From assembly GCF_004298145.1 (NCBI RefSeq), contig NZ_SCRH01000045.1, positions 1 to 64,000 of the forward strand: DNA of 64,000 nt, written 5' to 3'. Below, one piece after another: positions 57,491 through 64,000 of the stretch; within the stretch, counting starts at the first letter, position 1, and every line of letters starts with the position of its first letter. The stretch is from Mycobacterium sp. Its GTDB lineage: Bacteria; Actinomycetota; Actinomycetes; Mycobacteriales; Mycobacteriaceae. The notes under the pieces are model-generated. The model was not told where the DNA came from, ran no database searches, and saw only the letters and a list, made by a program, of their open reading frames with translations. A program made the translations under genes and the position numbers.

Positions 57491-59029
57491 ATGTTTCCGG
57501 GTACCCATGCGGTGACCGCGCCCGATCGACCGGCAGTGATCATGGCCGATTCGGGCAGGGCGCTCACCTACAAAGAACTGGACGACAATTCGGCTCGGCT
57601 CGCGGCGGCACTGTACGGAATGGGCTTGCGCAAAGGCGACGTGATCGCATTGCTCTCCGACAACTCCGCCGAAGCATTCGAGATCTACTGGGCTGCACTA
57701 CGTTCCGGTCTATACATCACCGCTATCAACTGGCACCTGGCGGCCGAGGAAGCGGCCTATATCCTGCGGGACAGCGGGGCCCGAGTGGTGATCGCCTCGT
57801 CGGGAGTGCGGGAATTGGCCGGGCGACTGCTTGATTCGGTTCCCGAGGTCCAGCATTGGTACTCCTTCGGCGGCACCATTGCCGGGTATCTGCCGTACGG
57901 CGAGCTCTTATCCGCATCGCAGTCACGACTGACCGACCAGCCGCGCGGCGCGGAGATGTTGTACTCCTCGGGCACCACCGGACGCCCCAAGGGCATCAAG
58001 CCGCACCTACTGCCGATCCAGGTTGACGAGCCGGGAGACCCACTTGTCGGGCTGCTGGCCCATGTTTTCAAGATTTGCAGCGACGACGTATACCTTTCTC
58101 CCGCACCGATTTACCACACCGCTCCGCTGAAATGGTGCGCCGGCGTTCAGGCGCTGGGCGGAACTGTGGTTCTGATGGAGCGCTTCGATGCCGAGCAGGC
58201 GCTGGCCGCTATCCAGAAATATCGGGTGACCGTCACGCAGATGGTGCCGACGATGTTCGTCCGGATGTTGCAATTGCCGGAGGAAGTCCGCGGAGCCTAC
58301 GACGTCTCCTCGCTGCGAATGGCGGTGCACGCCGCCGCCCCATGCCCACCCGACGTCAAGGACGCGATGATTCGCTGGTGGGGCCCGATCCTCGTTGAAT
58401 ACTACGGTGCCACAGAGCAGCACGGCAGCACCGTGATCAGCACGGCCGAGTGGACGAACAAGCGTGGGTCGGTGGGCAAAGCCGCGCTCGGGATCTTGCG
58501 GATCTGCGATGAAGACGGCAAGGAACTGCCCGCGGGCGGGATCGGCACGGTCTATTTCGAACGCGACATCGTCCCGTTCGAGTATCACAACGATCCCGAA
58601 AAGACCGCATCCTCAAGGCATCCGGACCATGAGAATTGGTCCACAGTCGGCGACATCGGCTACGTCGACGAGGACGGGTACCTGTTTTTGACCGACCGCA
58701 AGGCATTCGTGATCATCTCCGGCGGGGTGAACATCTATCCGCAGGAAGTCGAGAATGTCCTGGCGCTGCACCCACAGGTATTCGACGTCGCGGTGATCGG
58801 CGTGCCCGACCCGGAGATGGGGGAGCAAGTCAAGGCGGTCGTTCAATTGCGGCCCGGGACACCACCATCCGCGGAATTGGCCGATGAGATCATCAGCTAC
58901 GTTCGGGACCGTATCGCGCATTACAAGGCACCCCGCACCGTCGACTTCGTCGACGAGCTGCCCCGGACAGCCACCGGAAAGCTCGTCAAGAGAAGTCTCA
59001 AAGCCCGCTACATGGAGGCAAGCGCATGA
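57491..59029 (+). CDS. Acyl-CoA synthetase (AMP-binding)
   Basis: 512 residues, starting 4 bases after the SCP2 stop. Motifs: LYSSGTTGRPKGIKPH, YYGATEQHGSTVI, TVGDIGYVDEDGYLFLTDRK, VIISGGVNIYPQEVENVL and RTATGKLVKRSLK. The YSSGTTGRPKG loop and acidic T-E-Q-H motif recall steroid- or branched-acid CoA ligases, but this is weak. Overlaps the P450 start by 4 bases (ATGA), so it is tightly coupled. Confidence 0.9.
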   Translation: MFPGTHAVTAPDRPAVIMADSGRALTYKELDDNSARLAAALYGMGLRKGDVIALLSDNSAEAFEIYWAALRSGLYITAINWHLAAEEAAYILRDSGARVVIASSGVRELAGRLLDSVPEVQHWYSFGGTIAGYLPYGELLSASQSRLTDQPRGAEMLYSSGTTGRPKGIKPHLLPIQVDEPGDPLVGLLAHVFKICSDDVYLSPAPIYHTAPLKWCAGVQALGGTVVLMERFDAEQALAAIQKYRVTVTQMVPTMFVRMLQLPEEVRGAYDVSSLRMAVHAAAPCPPDVKDAMIRWWGPILVEYYGATEQHGSTVISTAEWTNKRGSVGKAALGILRICDEDGKELPAGGIGTVYFERDIVPFEYHNDPEKTASSRHPDHENWSTVGDIGYVDEDGYLFLTDRKAFVIISGGVNIYPQEVENVLALHPQVFDVAVIGVPDPEMGEQVKAVVQLRPGTPPSAELADEIISYVRDRIAHYKAPRTVDFVDELPRTATGKLVKRSLKARYMEASA

Positions 59030-60291
59030 CCACCGAGGCAACTCAGAAGATCCAACGTCCGCCCTTCGACCCGGTCGACATCTCCAAGCTGGATTTCTGG
59101 GTGCAAAGCTTCGACGAGCGCGAGAAGGCATTCAAGATTCTGCGTGACGAACGTCCCGTCAGCTGGCACCGCCCGATCGAGGGTTCCATGATGGAGCCCG
59201 AGATCGACGGTGTCTGGGTGGTTACGCGCCACGAGGACGTCTGCTACGTCAGCAAGAATCCGGAGATCTTCTGCTCCGGGCAAGGCATCACGTTCGAGGC
59301 CGTTCCCGAAGAGATGCTCGATGCCACCCAGTCCTTCCTCGGCATGGACGGTGCGAAACACTCGAGCCTGCGAAGGCTCGTCAGTTCGGTCTTCACGCCG
59401 CGGCAGGTGGCCAAGATCGGTGATCAGATCAAAAACCAGGCGAAGTCGATCGTCGATGATCTGCTCAAGACGAAGGAGGGTGACTTCGTCGAGCAGGTGT
59501 CAAAGCGCCTGCCGATGTGGACCATCTACGAGATGCTCGGCCTGCCCGAGGACGAGCGTGACGAAGCGGCGCACCTGGCCGACGGCATGGTGGCCTGGGC
59601 CGATCCCGAGATCGCGGCCGGTCGTGAACCTGGGGAAGTGTTGACCGATTCCCTTGTCGGACTGCTCAATATCGGGATCGGCTTGGCCGAGGCGCGTCGT
59701 GCCCATCCGCAGAACGACCTGATGACCTCGCTGGTGCAAGCCGAGGTCGACGGACGGCGACTGACCGACGACGAGCTGGGCCCATACTTCGTCCTGCTTT
59801 CGGTGGCGGGCAATGACACCACCCGCACCACCACCACCTTCACCACGATCGCGTTGCAGCAGTTCCCCGACCAGAAAGCGCTGCTGGAGAAGGATTTCGA
59901 CGGGCTCATCAAGGTCGCGAGTGAGGAGTTCGTCCGCTGGGCGACCCCGGTGATGACGTTCCGGCGCACCGCCACCCAGGACACCGAGCTGCATGGCCAG
60001 CACATCCGCGAGGGCGACTGGGTGACGATGGTCTACTCGTCAGCGAACCGCGACGAACGGGTGTTTACCAACCCCCACGAGTTCGACATCACCCGATCGC
60101 CCAACCCCCACGTGGGCTTCGGCGGCGGTGGTCCGCACTATTGCATGGGCACTTTCATGGCCAGGATGCAGCTCGAATCGATCTTCCGCGAGCTGATCTT
60201 TAGGGCGCCGAACCTGCGGGTGGGCGAACCTGAGTATCTGACCGGCAATTTCATCACCGCAGTCAAATCGCTGCCCTACACCCTCGATTAG
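59026..60291 (+). CDS. Cytochrome P450
   Basis: 421 residues. Heme loop FGGGGPHYCMGTFMARMQL, I-helix LLSVAGNDTTRTTTTFTTI, K-helix EEFVRWATPVMTFRRTATQD. Related in plan to the P450 at 42789 and to steroid/lipid hydroxylases of mycobacteria. Followed by an SDR (alcohol oxidation), an aldehyde dehydrogenase and a ferredoxin: a complete methyl to alcohol to aldehyde to acid series. Central oxygenase of the operon. Confidence 0.93.
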   Translation: MTTEATQKIQRPPFDPVDISKLDFWVQSFDEREKAFKILRDERPVSWHRPIEGSMMEPEIDGVWVVTRHEDVCYVSKNPEIFCSGQGITFEAVPEEMLDATQSFLGMDGAKHSSLRRLVSSVFTPRQVAKIGDQIKNQAKSIVDDLLKTKEGDFVEQVSKRLPMWTIYEMLGLPEDERDEAAHLADGMVAWADPEIAAGREPGEVLTDSLVGLLNIGIGLAEARRAHPQNDLMTSLVQAEVDGRRLTDDELGPYFVLLSVAGNDTTRTTTTFTTIALQQFPDQKALLEKDFDGLIKVASEEFVRWATPVMTFRRTATQDTELHGQHIREGDWVTMVYSSANRDERVFTNPHEFDITRSPNPHVGFGGGGPHYCMGTFMARMQLESIFRELIFRAPNLRVGEPEYLTGNFITAVKSLPYTLD

Positions 60292-60298
60292 GAGAATC

Positions 60299-61090
60299 AT
60301 GGCCGACTTCAAGGGCAAGCGCTACGTCGTCACCGGCGCGGCGTCAGGTATTGGCCATGCGGTCGCCGAGCGGTTGCTGGCCGCTGGCGCCGAGGTCTAC
60401 TGCCTGGATCGCAATCAACCGTCCGCGAAGGTGACCCGACACATCGAGGTCGACCTGGCGAACCCGCACAGCATCGACACCGCGTGCGAGCAACTCGACG
60501 GCGAGTTCGACGGCTTGATGAACGTAGCCGGCATCCCCGGCACCGCGCCCGCCGAGTTGGTGCTGGCCGTCAACGCCCTTGCGGTGCGACACCTGACCGA
60601 GTCGTTTTTCGAGCGCCTGAAGCCCGGCGGCTCGGTCACCATCGTGTCGTCGACTGCGGGCTTCGGCTGGCCGCTGCGGCTCGACGGGATCCGCGATTTG
60701 CTCTGCACCGATACGTTTGAGGAGGGCGCGGCTTGGTTCAAGGCTAATCCGCAGCAGGGCAATGCCTACAATTTCTCCAAGGAAGTCAGCACCGTGTACG
60801 CCATGTCGATGGGTTTGGCCTTGGGGGAGATGGGATTCCGCATCAACGCGGTGTTGCCCGGCCCGGTCGAGACGCCGATCTTGGTTGACTTCGAGGAGTC
60901 GATGGGCAAGGACACCCTCGATGGATTGAAGAACCTGCTGGGGCGGCACGCCGACCCGGCCGATATCGCCGATGTGGTGCTGTTTTTGGCCTCCGACGAT
61001 GCCCGGTGGGTCAATGGTCAGGCGCTCGCCGTCGATGGTGGAATCAGCGGGGCGGTGGCGAGTGGTGTAGTGCCCGCCCCCGAAATCTAA
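60299..61090 (+). CDS. 3-alpha-HSD-like short-chain dehydrogenase
   Basis: 263 residues from ATG 60299, after TTAGGAGAA, 7 bases after the P450 stop. Motifs: VTGAASGIGHAVAERLLAAG, DLANPHSIDT (short deleted middle as in 3-alpha-hydroxysteroid dehydrogenase/carbonyl reductases), NVAGIPGTAPAE, VSSTAGFGWPLRLDG, NAYNFSKEVS (Tyr-x3-Lys) and GPVETPILVDF. Oxidises hydroxyl groups with NAD(P). Presumably handles the alcohol produced by the P450. Confidence 0.9.
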   Translation: MADFKGKRYVVTGAASGIGHAVAERLLAAGAEVYCLDRNQPSAKVTRHIEVDLANPHSIDTACEQLDGEFDGLMNVAGIPGTAPAELVLAVNALAVRHLTESFFERLKPGGSVTIVSSTAGFGWPLRLDGIRDLLCTDTFEEGAAWFKANPQQGNAYNFSKEVSTVYAMSMGLALGEMGFRINAVLPGPVETPILVDFEESMGKDTLDGLKNLLGRHADPADIADVVLFLASDDARWVNGQALAVDGGISGAVASGVVPAPEI

Positions 61091-61107
61091 GGCGCCCAGG
61101 AGGATCC

Positions 61108-62493
61108 GTGACTATTCATGCAATAGAGACGGCCGGCAGCGCCGGCGTGCTTGCCGACCTCCGCAGGGTTTTCGCCAGCGGCCGCACCCGCCCCGTGGAC
61201 TGGCGCCTGGAGCAACTGCGCGGGATCGAGCGACTCGTCGCGGAGCGCGAGCCGGAGATCGCCACTGCGCTGGCCGACGACCTGGGCCGCTCCCCGACGG
61301 AGGCGTGGCTGGGTGACATCGCTTCCACCAAGGGCGAGGCTGTTTACGCACGCAAACATCTGAAGAAGTGGATGCGCAGGCGGCGTGAGTCATTGCCGTT
61401 GGCGCAGCTGCCCGGTCGCGCCTGGGTGCAATACGACCCGCTGGGCGTGGTGCTGGTCATCGGGCCGTGGAATTACCCGCTGTATCTGAGCCTGGCGCCG
61501 CTGGTGGCCGCCGTGGCGGCCGGCAACTGCGCGGTCATCAAACCGTCCGAGCTCGCGCCCGCCACTTCGGCGCTGTTGGCACGGTTGCTTCCGCAGTACG
61601 TCGACCCAGAGGCCGTACGAGTCGTCGAAGGCGACGCGTCCGTCACTCAAGAGTTGCTAGCAGCTGGATTCGACCATGTTCTGTTCACCGGTGGGACGGA
61701 GATCGGTAAGAAGATCATGGCCGCGGCAGCGCCCACTTTGACCCCGGTCACGCTGGAGCTGGGTGGCAAGAGTCCGGTGATCGTTGCGGCCGACGCGGAC
61801 ATCGATGTTGCGGCGCGGCGCATCGCCTGGGTGAAGCTGTTGAATTCCGGTCAGACCTGCATCGCGCCGGACTACGTGCTGGCCGACCGCAGGATCGTCG
61901 ACGATCTGGTCGGCAAGATCGTGGCGAATATCCGGGATTTCCGTTCGGGCGAAGCGGATCCGAGGTTGCGGATCGTCAATCAACGCCAGTTCGACCGATT
62001 GGTTTCGTTGATCAGCGCCACCGACGGCAAAGTCGTAACCGGAGGCGGGTCGGATGGCGCCACGCTTCGGATCGAACCGACCGTGATCGTCGACCCGTCG
62101 CCCGACGATCCGGTGATGGCCGATGAGATCTTCGGGCCGATATTGCCCGTCGTAACGGTTGAAACGCTGGACCAGGCTGTCGATTTCGCCAATAGTCGCC
62201 CTAAGCCTTTGGCGCTGTATGTTTTTGCTTCCGCCCAGGTTGGTCGTGACCTCATCGACCGGATCCCGTCCGGTGGCGCGGTAATCAATCACGTTGCCAT
62301 GCATTGCCTCGTCCCTGCGCTGCCGTTCGGCGGTGTAGGCGCCAGCGGCACGGGCGCATACCACGGCAGATGGGGCTTCGAGACGCTCAGCCATCGCCGC
62401 GCGGTGCTGTCCAAGCCGGCCAAGCCGGATCCTCGTCTGGTCTACCCGCCGTACAGCCAACGGGCCCTGAACCTTATGCGGAGGATGTTCTGA
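61108..62493 (+). CDS. Class-3-like aldehyde dehydrogenase
   Basis: 461 residues from GTG 61108, with CAGGAGG upstream; a longer frame reaching back into the SDR gene is rejected. VLVIGPWNYPLYLSLAPLVA, Glu in TLELGGKSPVIVAADADI, Cys in LLNSGQTCIAPDYVL, and the class-3 ending YHGRWGFETLSHRRAVL. Shorter than the enzyme at 14320 and of a different class. Its last two residues lead into a hydrophobic or basic C-terminus (ALNLMRRMF), as in membrane-attached fatty aldehyde dehydrogenases. Overlaps the ferredoxin start by one base. Confidence 0.9.
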   Translation: MTIHAIETAGSAGVLADLRRVFASGRTRPVDWRLEQLRGIERLVAEREPEIATALADDLGRSPTEAWLGDIASTKGEAVYARKHLKKWMRRRRESLPLAQLPGRAWVQYDPLGVVLVIGPWNYPLYLSLAPLVAAVAAGNCAVIKPSELAPATSALLARLLPQYVDPEAVRVVEGDASVTQELLAAGFDHVLFTGGTEIGKKIMAAAAPTLTPVTLELGGKSPVIVAADADIDVAARRIAWVKLLNSGQTCIAPDYVLADRRIVDDLVGKIVANIRDFRSGEADPRLRIVNQRQFDRLVSLISATDGKVVTGGGSDGATLRIEPTVIVDPSPDDPVMADEIFGPILPVVTVETLDQAVDFANSRPKPLALYVFASAQVGRDLIDRIPSGGAVINHVAMHCLVPALPFGGVGASGTGAYHGRWGFETLSHRRAVLSKPAKPDPRLVYPPYSQRALNLMRRMF

Positions 62494-62684
62494 TGAGAGT
62501 GCGAGTCGACACCAGTAAGTGTTCGGGTATCGGGTTATGCGAGGTGACGGCGCCGAATGTGTTTGAGGTGGGGGAGGATGGCCAATCGCATGCAATCAAT
62601 CCCGAGCCGCCGGAAGCAGAACGTGCGTCAGTCGAACAGGCTGTGAACGACTGCCCGACCGGGGCGTTGTCGATCCAAGACTAG
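62493..62684 (+). CDS. 3Fe-4S ferredoxin, P450 redox partner
   Basis: 63 residues, TGATG overlap with the aldehyde dehydrogenase. Cluster motif KCSGIGLCEVTAP and NDCPTGALSIQD: C-x2-I-x2-C...CP, with Ile at the variable position that is His in the ferredoxin at 15888. Such small ferredoxins serve mycobacterial P450s. The hydrophobic variable residue points to a 3Fe-4S cluster. Confidence 0.92.
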   Translation: MRVRVDTSKCSGIGLCEVTAPNVFEVGEDGQSHAINPEPPEAERASVEQAVNDCPTGALSIQD

Positions 62685-62727
62685 GACGCAGCGGTTTTCA
62701 TCATTCAATAATTTTAAGGAGGCGGCC

Positions 62728-63534
62728 GTGATGGCGCCGGTGATTTCCGACGGGATTGACGGGCCGGTTAGCGAGCTGGGGCAGTGGGTCGCGACCATTT
62801 TGACCTATGGGCTGGCCTTGGCTGTGCTGATCTGGGTTGTGCTGCTATGCCGCAAAGAGCGCATCGTGTGGCCGGTATTTGTGATACTCAGCGGTACGCT
62901 GACGTGCCTGATGGAGCCGCTGTTCGATCACCTGTACGGATTGTGGTTCCTTGAACAAGGGCAGTGGCACCTATACACGACATTCGGCAGCGCACAGCCG
63001 ATCTGGGTGCCCGCCGCATATCTGGCGTTCTATGGCGGGGCCACGGTATTGATCGCCGGGGTGATTGCACGGCGGCCAGCGATGCGAACGGTGTGGATGA
63101 TGTATGCATTCATCGTCGTGATGGCCATCGCCGCCGAGATGACGTACGTCAGCGTGCTGGGTGTATACCAATACCAAGCTAGCCAGCCATTCGTGCTATT
63201 CGGGTATCCGATCTTCCTCGGGTTTACCAACGCGATGTCGGCCCTGGTCAGTGGGATCCTGGTGTACCGCTTGGCCCCGCTGCTCAGGGGTTGGGCCTAC
63301 CTCTACTTGCTCCCGATCGTGCCGATGGCCTTCGCGGCAGGGTTGTTCGGCGAGGGAATCTTGTATCTGTCGGTGCGGCACTCCATGGAGCATCCACCGA
63401 TGGTGGTTGTGCACGTCAGCGCGCTGACGGTCGTTGCCGGCATCGCTGCCACCGTCGCTTTGCTCGGCAAAGTACTGGTGCTGCCACGCCAGCACCAGCC
63501 GGTGTCGAGCGAAAGGCGGCTGACCGCCGCGTAA
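62728..63534 (+). CDS. Polytopic membrane protein, possible AveC (spirocyclase-like) family
   Basis: 268 residues from GTG 62728 (ATG 62731 possible); AAGGAGG precedes. Seven hydrophobic segments, with TLTCLMEPLFDHLYGLWF, QPIWVPAAYLAFYGGATVLI, YVSVLGVYQYQASQPF and FGYPIFLGFTNAMSALVSG. Same architecture as the protein at 37247, though overall identity is low. Downstream of P450, dehydrogenases and ferredoxin, so it may act on or transport the oxidised product. Its stop codon overlaps the next gene's ribosome-binding site. Confidence 0.68.
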   Translation: MMAPVISDGIDGPVSELGQWVATILTYGLALAVLIWVVLLCRKERIVWPVFVILSGTLTCLMEPLFDHLYGLWFLEQGQWHLYTTFGSAQPIWVPAAYLAFYGGATVLIAGVIARRPAMRTVWMMYAFIVVMAIAAEMTYVSVLGVYQYQASQPFVLFGYPIFLGFTNAMSALVSGILVYRLAPLLRGWAYLYLLPIVPMAFAAGLFGEGILYLSVRHSMEHPPMVVVHVSALTVVAGIAATVALLGKVLVLPRQHQPVSSERRLTAA

Positions 63535-63544
63535 GGAGGTGCGG

Positions 63545-64000
63545 GTGCGCCGACAGGAGGGCAACGAGAACGCGATGAGCGCTGAAGGTGGAGCCGGGGC
63601 GACGGCAAGCAGGGTGATCGCCCGGCTCGCCTCCACGACCGCATACCGGGTTGCCGAGGTGCTTCCGCTTCCGCGAACCGCGGATGTCAACGTGGTGCCC
63701 GCTGCGGTAGGTGCGATGACGGCCCGGTGGCTTACCCATGCGCTGTGCGCAGATGTGCCCGCCGCTCGGGTCATCGACTTTGCCGCGGTTGGACCCACCA
63801 GCCAGACCACGTCGCGGGCAACGCTGCACCTGCAGTACAACGACGCGGGTATTGACGCGGGCCTGCCAAACACGGTATTCGCCAAGCTGACCGCTACGTT
63901 GCGTCAAAGAATGTTCCTGGGGCTCATTCGATGCCTCGAAGGTGAGCCACTTTTCTATCGAGACCTCCGGCCGAAGTTGAGTATCGAGTGTCCGTATGGC
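63545..64000 (+). CDS. Aminoglycoside phosphotransferase-like protein (N-terminal part)
   Basis: Partial gene running off the window: 152 codons from GTG 63545. AAGGAGGT lies 4 bases before this GTG, whereas the ATG at 63575 has none at a usable distance, so the GTG is preferred. Sequence resembles the first 120 residues of the protein at 6471: MTARWLTHALCADVPAARVI, then TSRATLHLQYNDAG and GLIRCLEGEPLFYRDLRPKL. The catalytic HGD loop is outside the window. Second phosphotransferase directly following a polytopic membrane protein gene. Confidence 0.75.
   Translation, partial: MRRQEGNENAMSAEGGAGATASRVIARLASTTAYRVAEVLPLPRTADVNVVPAAVGAMTARWLTHALCADVPAARVIDFAAVGPTSQTTSRATLHLQYNDAGIDAGLPNTVFAKLTATLRQRMFLGLIRCLEGEPLFYRDLRPKLSIECPYG

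Noticed and set aside
1..64000. CRISPR arrays, tRNA or rRNA genes, insertion sequences, prophage genes
   Set aside because: None recognised on reading: no regularly spaced repeats, no transposase or integrase motifs, no tRNA-like cloverleaf that I could identify with confidence.

Overview
The window is high-GC actinobacterial DNA that reads as Mycobacterium, probably a slow-growing environmental or opportunistic species rather than the tuberculosis complex. Mycobacterial marks are an Mce F-type subunit followed by two Mce-associated membrane proteins, an MPT51-type secreted mycolyltransferase homologue without the catalytic serine, a 19-kDa-antigen-like lipoprotein, a DUF732 secreted protein, small 3Fe-4S ferredoxins beside P450s, and a MIRU-like intercistronic repeat. 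I saw no rRNA, tRNA, CRISPR array, transposase or phage genes.

Layout. 1-4.65 kb: the end of an mce operon, then small secreted proteins, a lipoprotein and MPT51. 4.65-8.7 kb: a degraded stretch with two remnants of luciferase-like (LLM) oxidoreductases around an intact polytopic membrane protein and a kinase-like phosphotransferase. 8.8-12.9 kb: orphan cytochrome oxidase subunits III and IV, a TetR regulator and a Baeyer-Villiger-type monooxygenase. 13-18.7 kb (minus strand): CoA-transferase/racemase, aldehyde dehydrogenase, ferredoxin, P450 and acyl-CoA dehydrogenase. 18.9-24.8 kb: carotenoid oxygenase, acyl-CoA dehydrogenase, TetR, alpha/beta hydrolase, enoyl-CoA hydratase-like protein and two secreted proteins. 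25.7-36.3 kb: a tightly coupled twelve-gene operon (SDR, three crotonase-fold proteins, acyl-CoA synthetase, Rieske oxygenase alpha and beta, a small unknown, thiolase, an HMG-CoA-synthase-like/OB-fold fusion, second thiolase), followed by TetR. 37-47 kb: membrane proteins of two unnamed families, a CrtI-like oxidoreductase, a P450, three TetRs and a thioesterase. 47-56.8 kb: SDR, acyl-CoA ligase, TetR, then an LLM/EthD-like/sulfotransferase/DUF1214 operon, a remnant, a saccharopine-dehydrogenase-like reductase and a membrane protein. 57-64 kb: SCP2 protein, acyl-CoA ligase, P450, SDR, aldehyde dehydrogenase, ferredoxin, membrane protein, and a phosphotransferase cut by the window edge.

Together the genes look like a catabolic island for hydrophobic substrates (lipids, terpenoids or steroids): oxygenases introduce oxygen, alcohol and aldehyde dehydrogenases oxidise further, CoA ligases activate, and acyl-CoA dehydrogenases, crotonases and thiolases shorten the chain. 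Seven TetR genes and several perfect inverted repeats in promoters imply many small, separately induced units. The points I find most interesting are a five-member family of multi-pass membrane proteins scattered among these units, the Rieske/thiolase/OB-fold operon, the loss of hydratase glutamates in most of the crotonase-fold proteins, and nearly identical operator-like palindromes in two separate divergent promoters.
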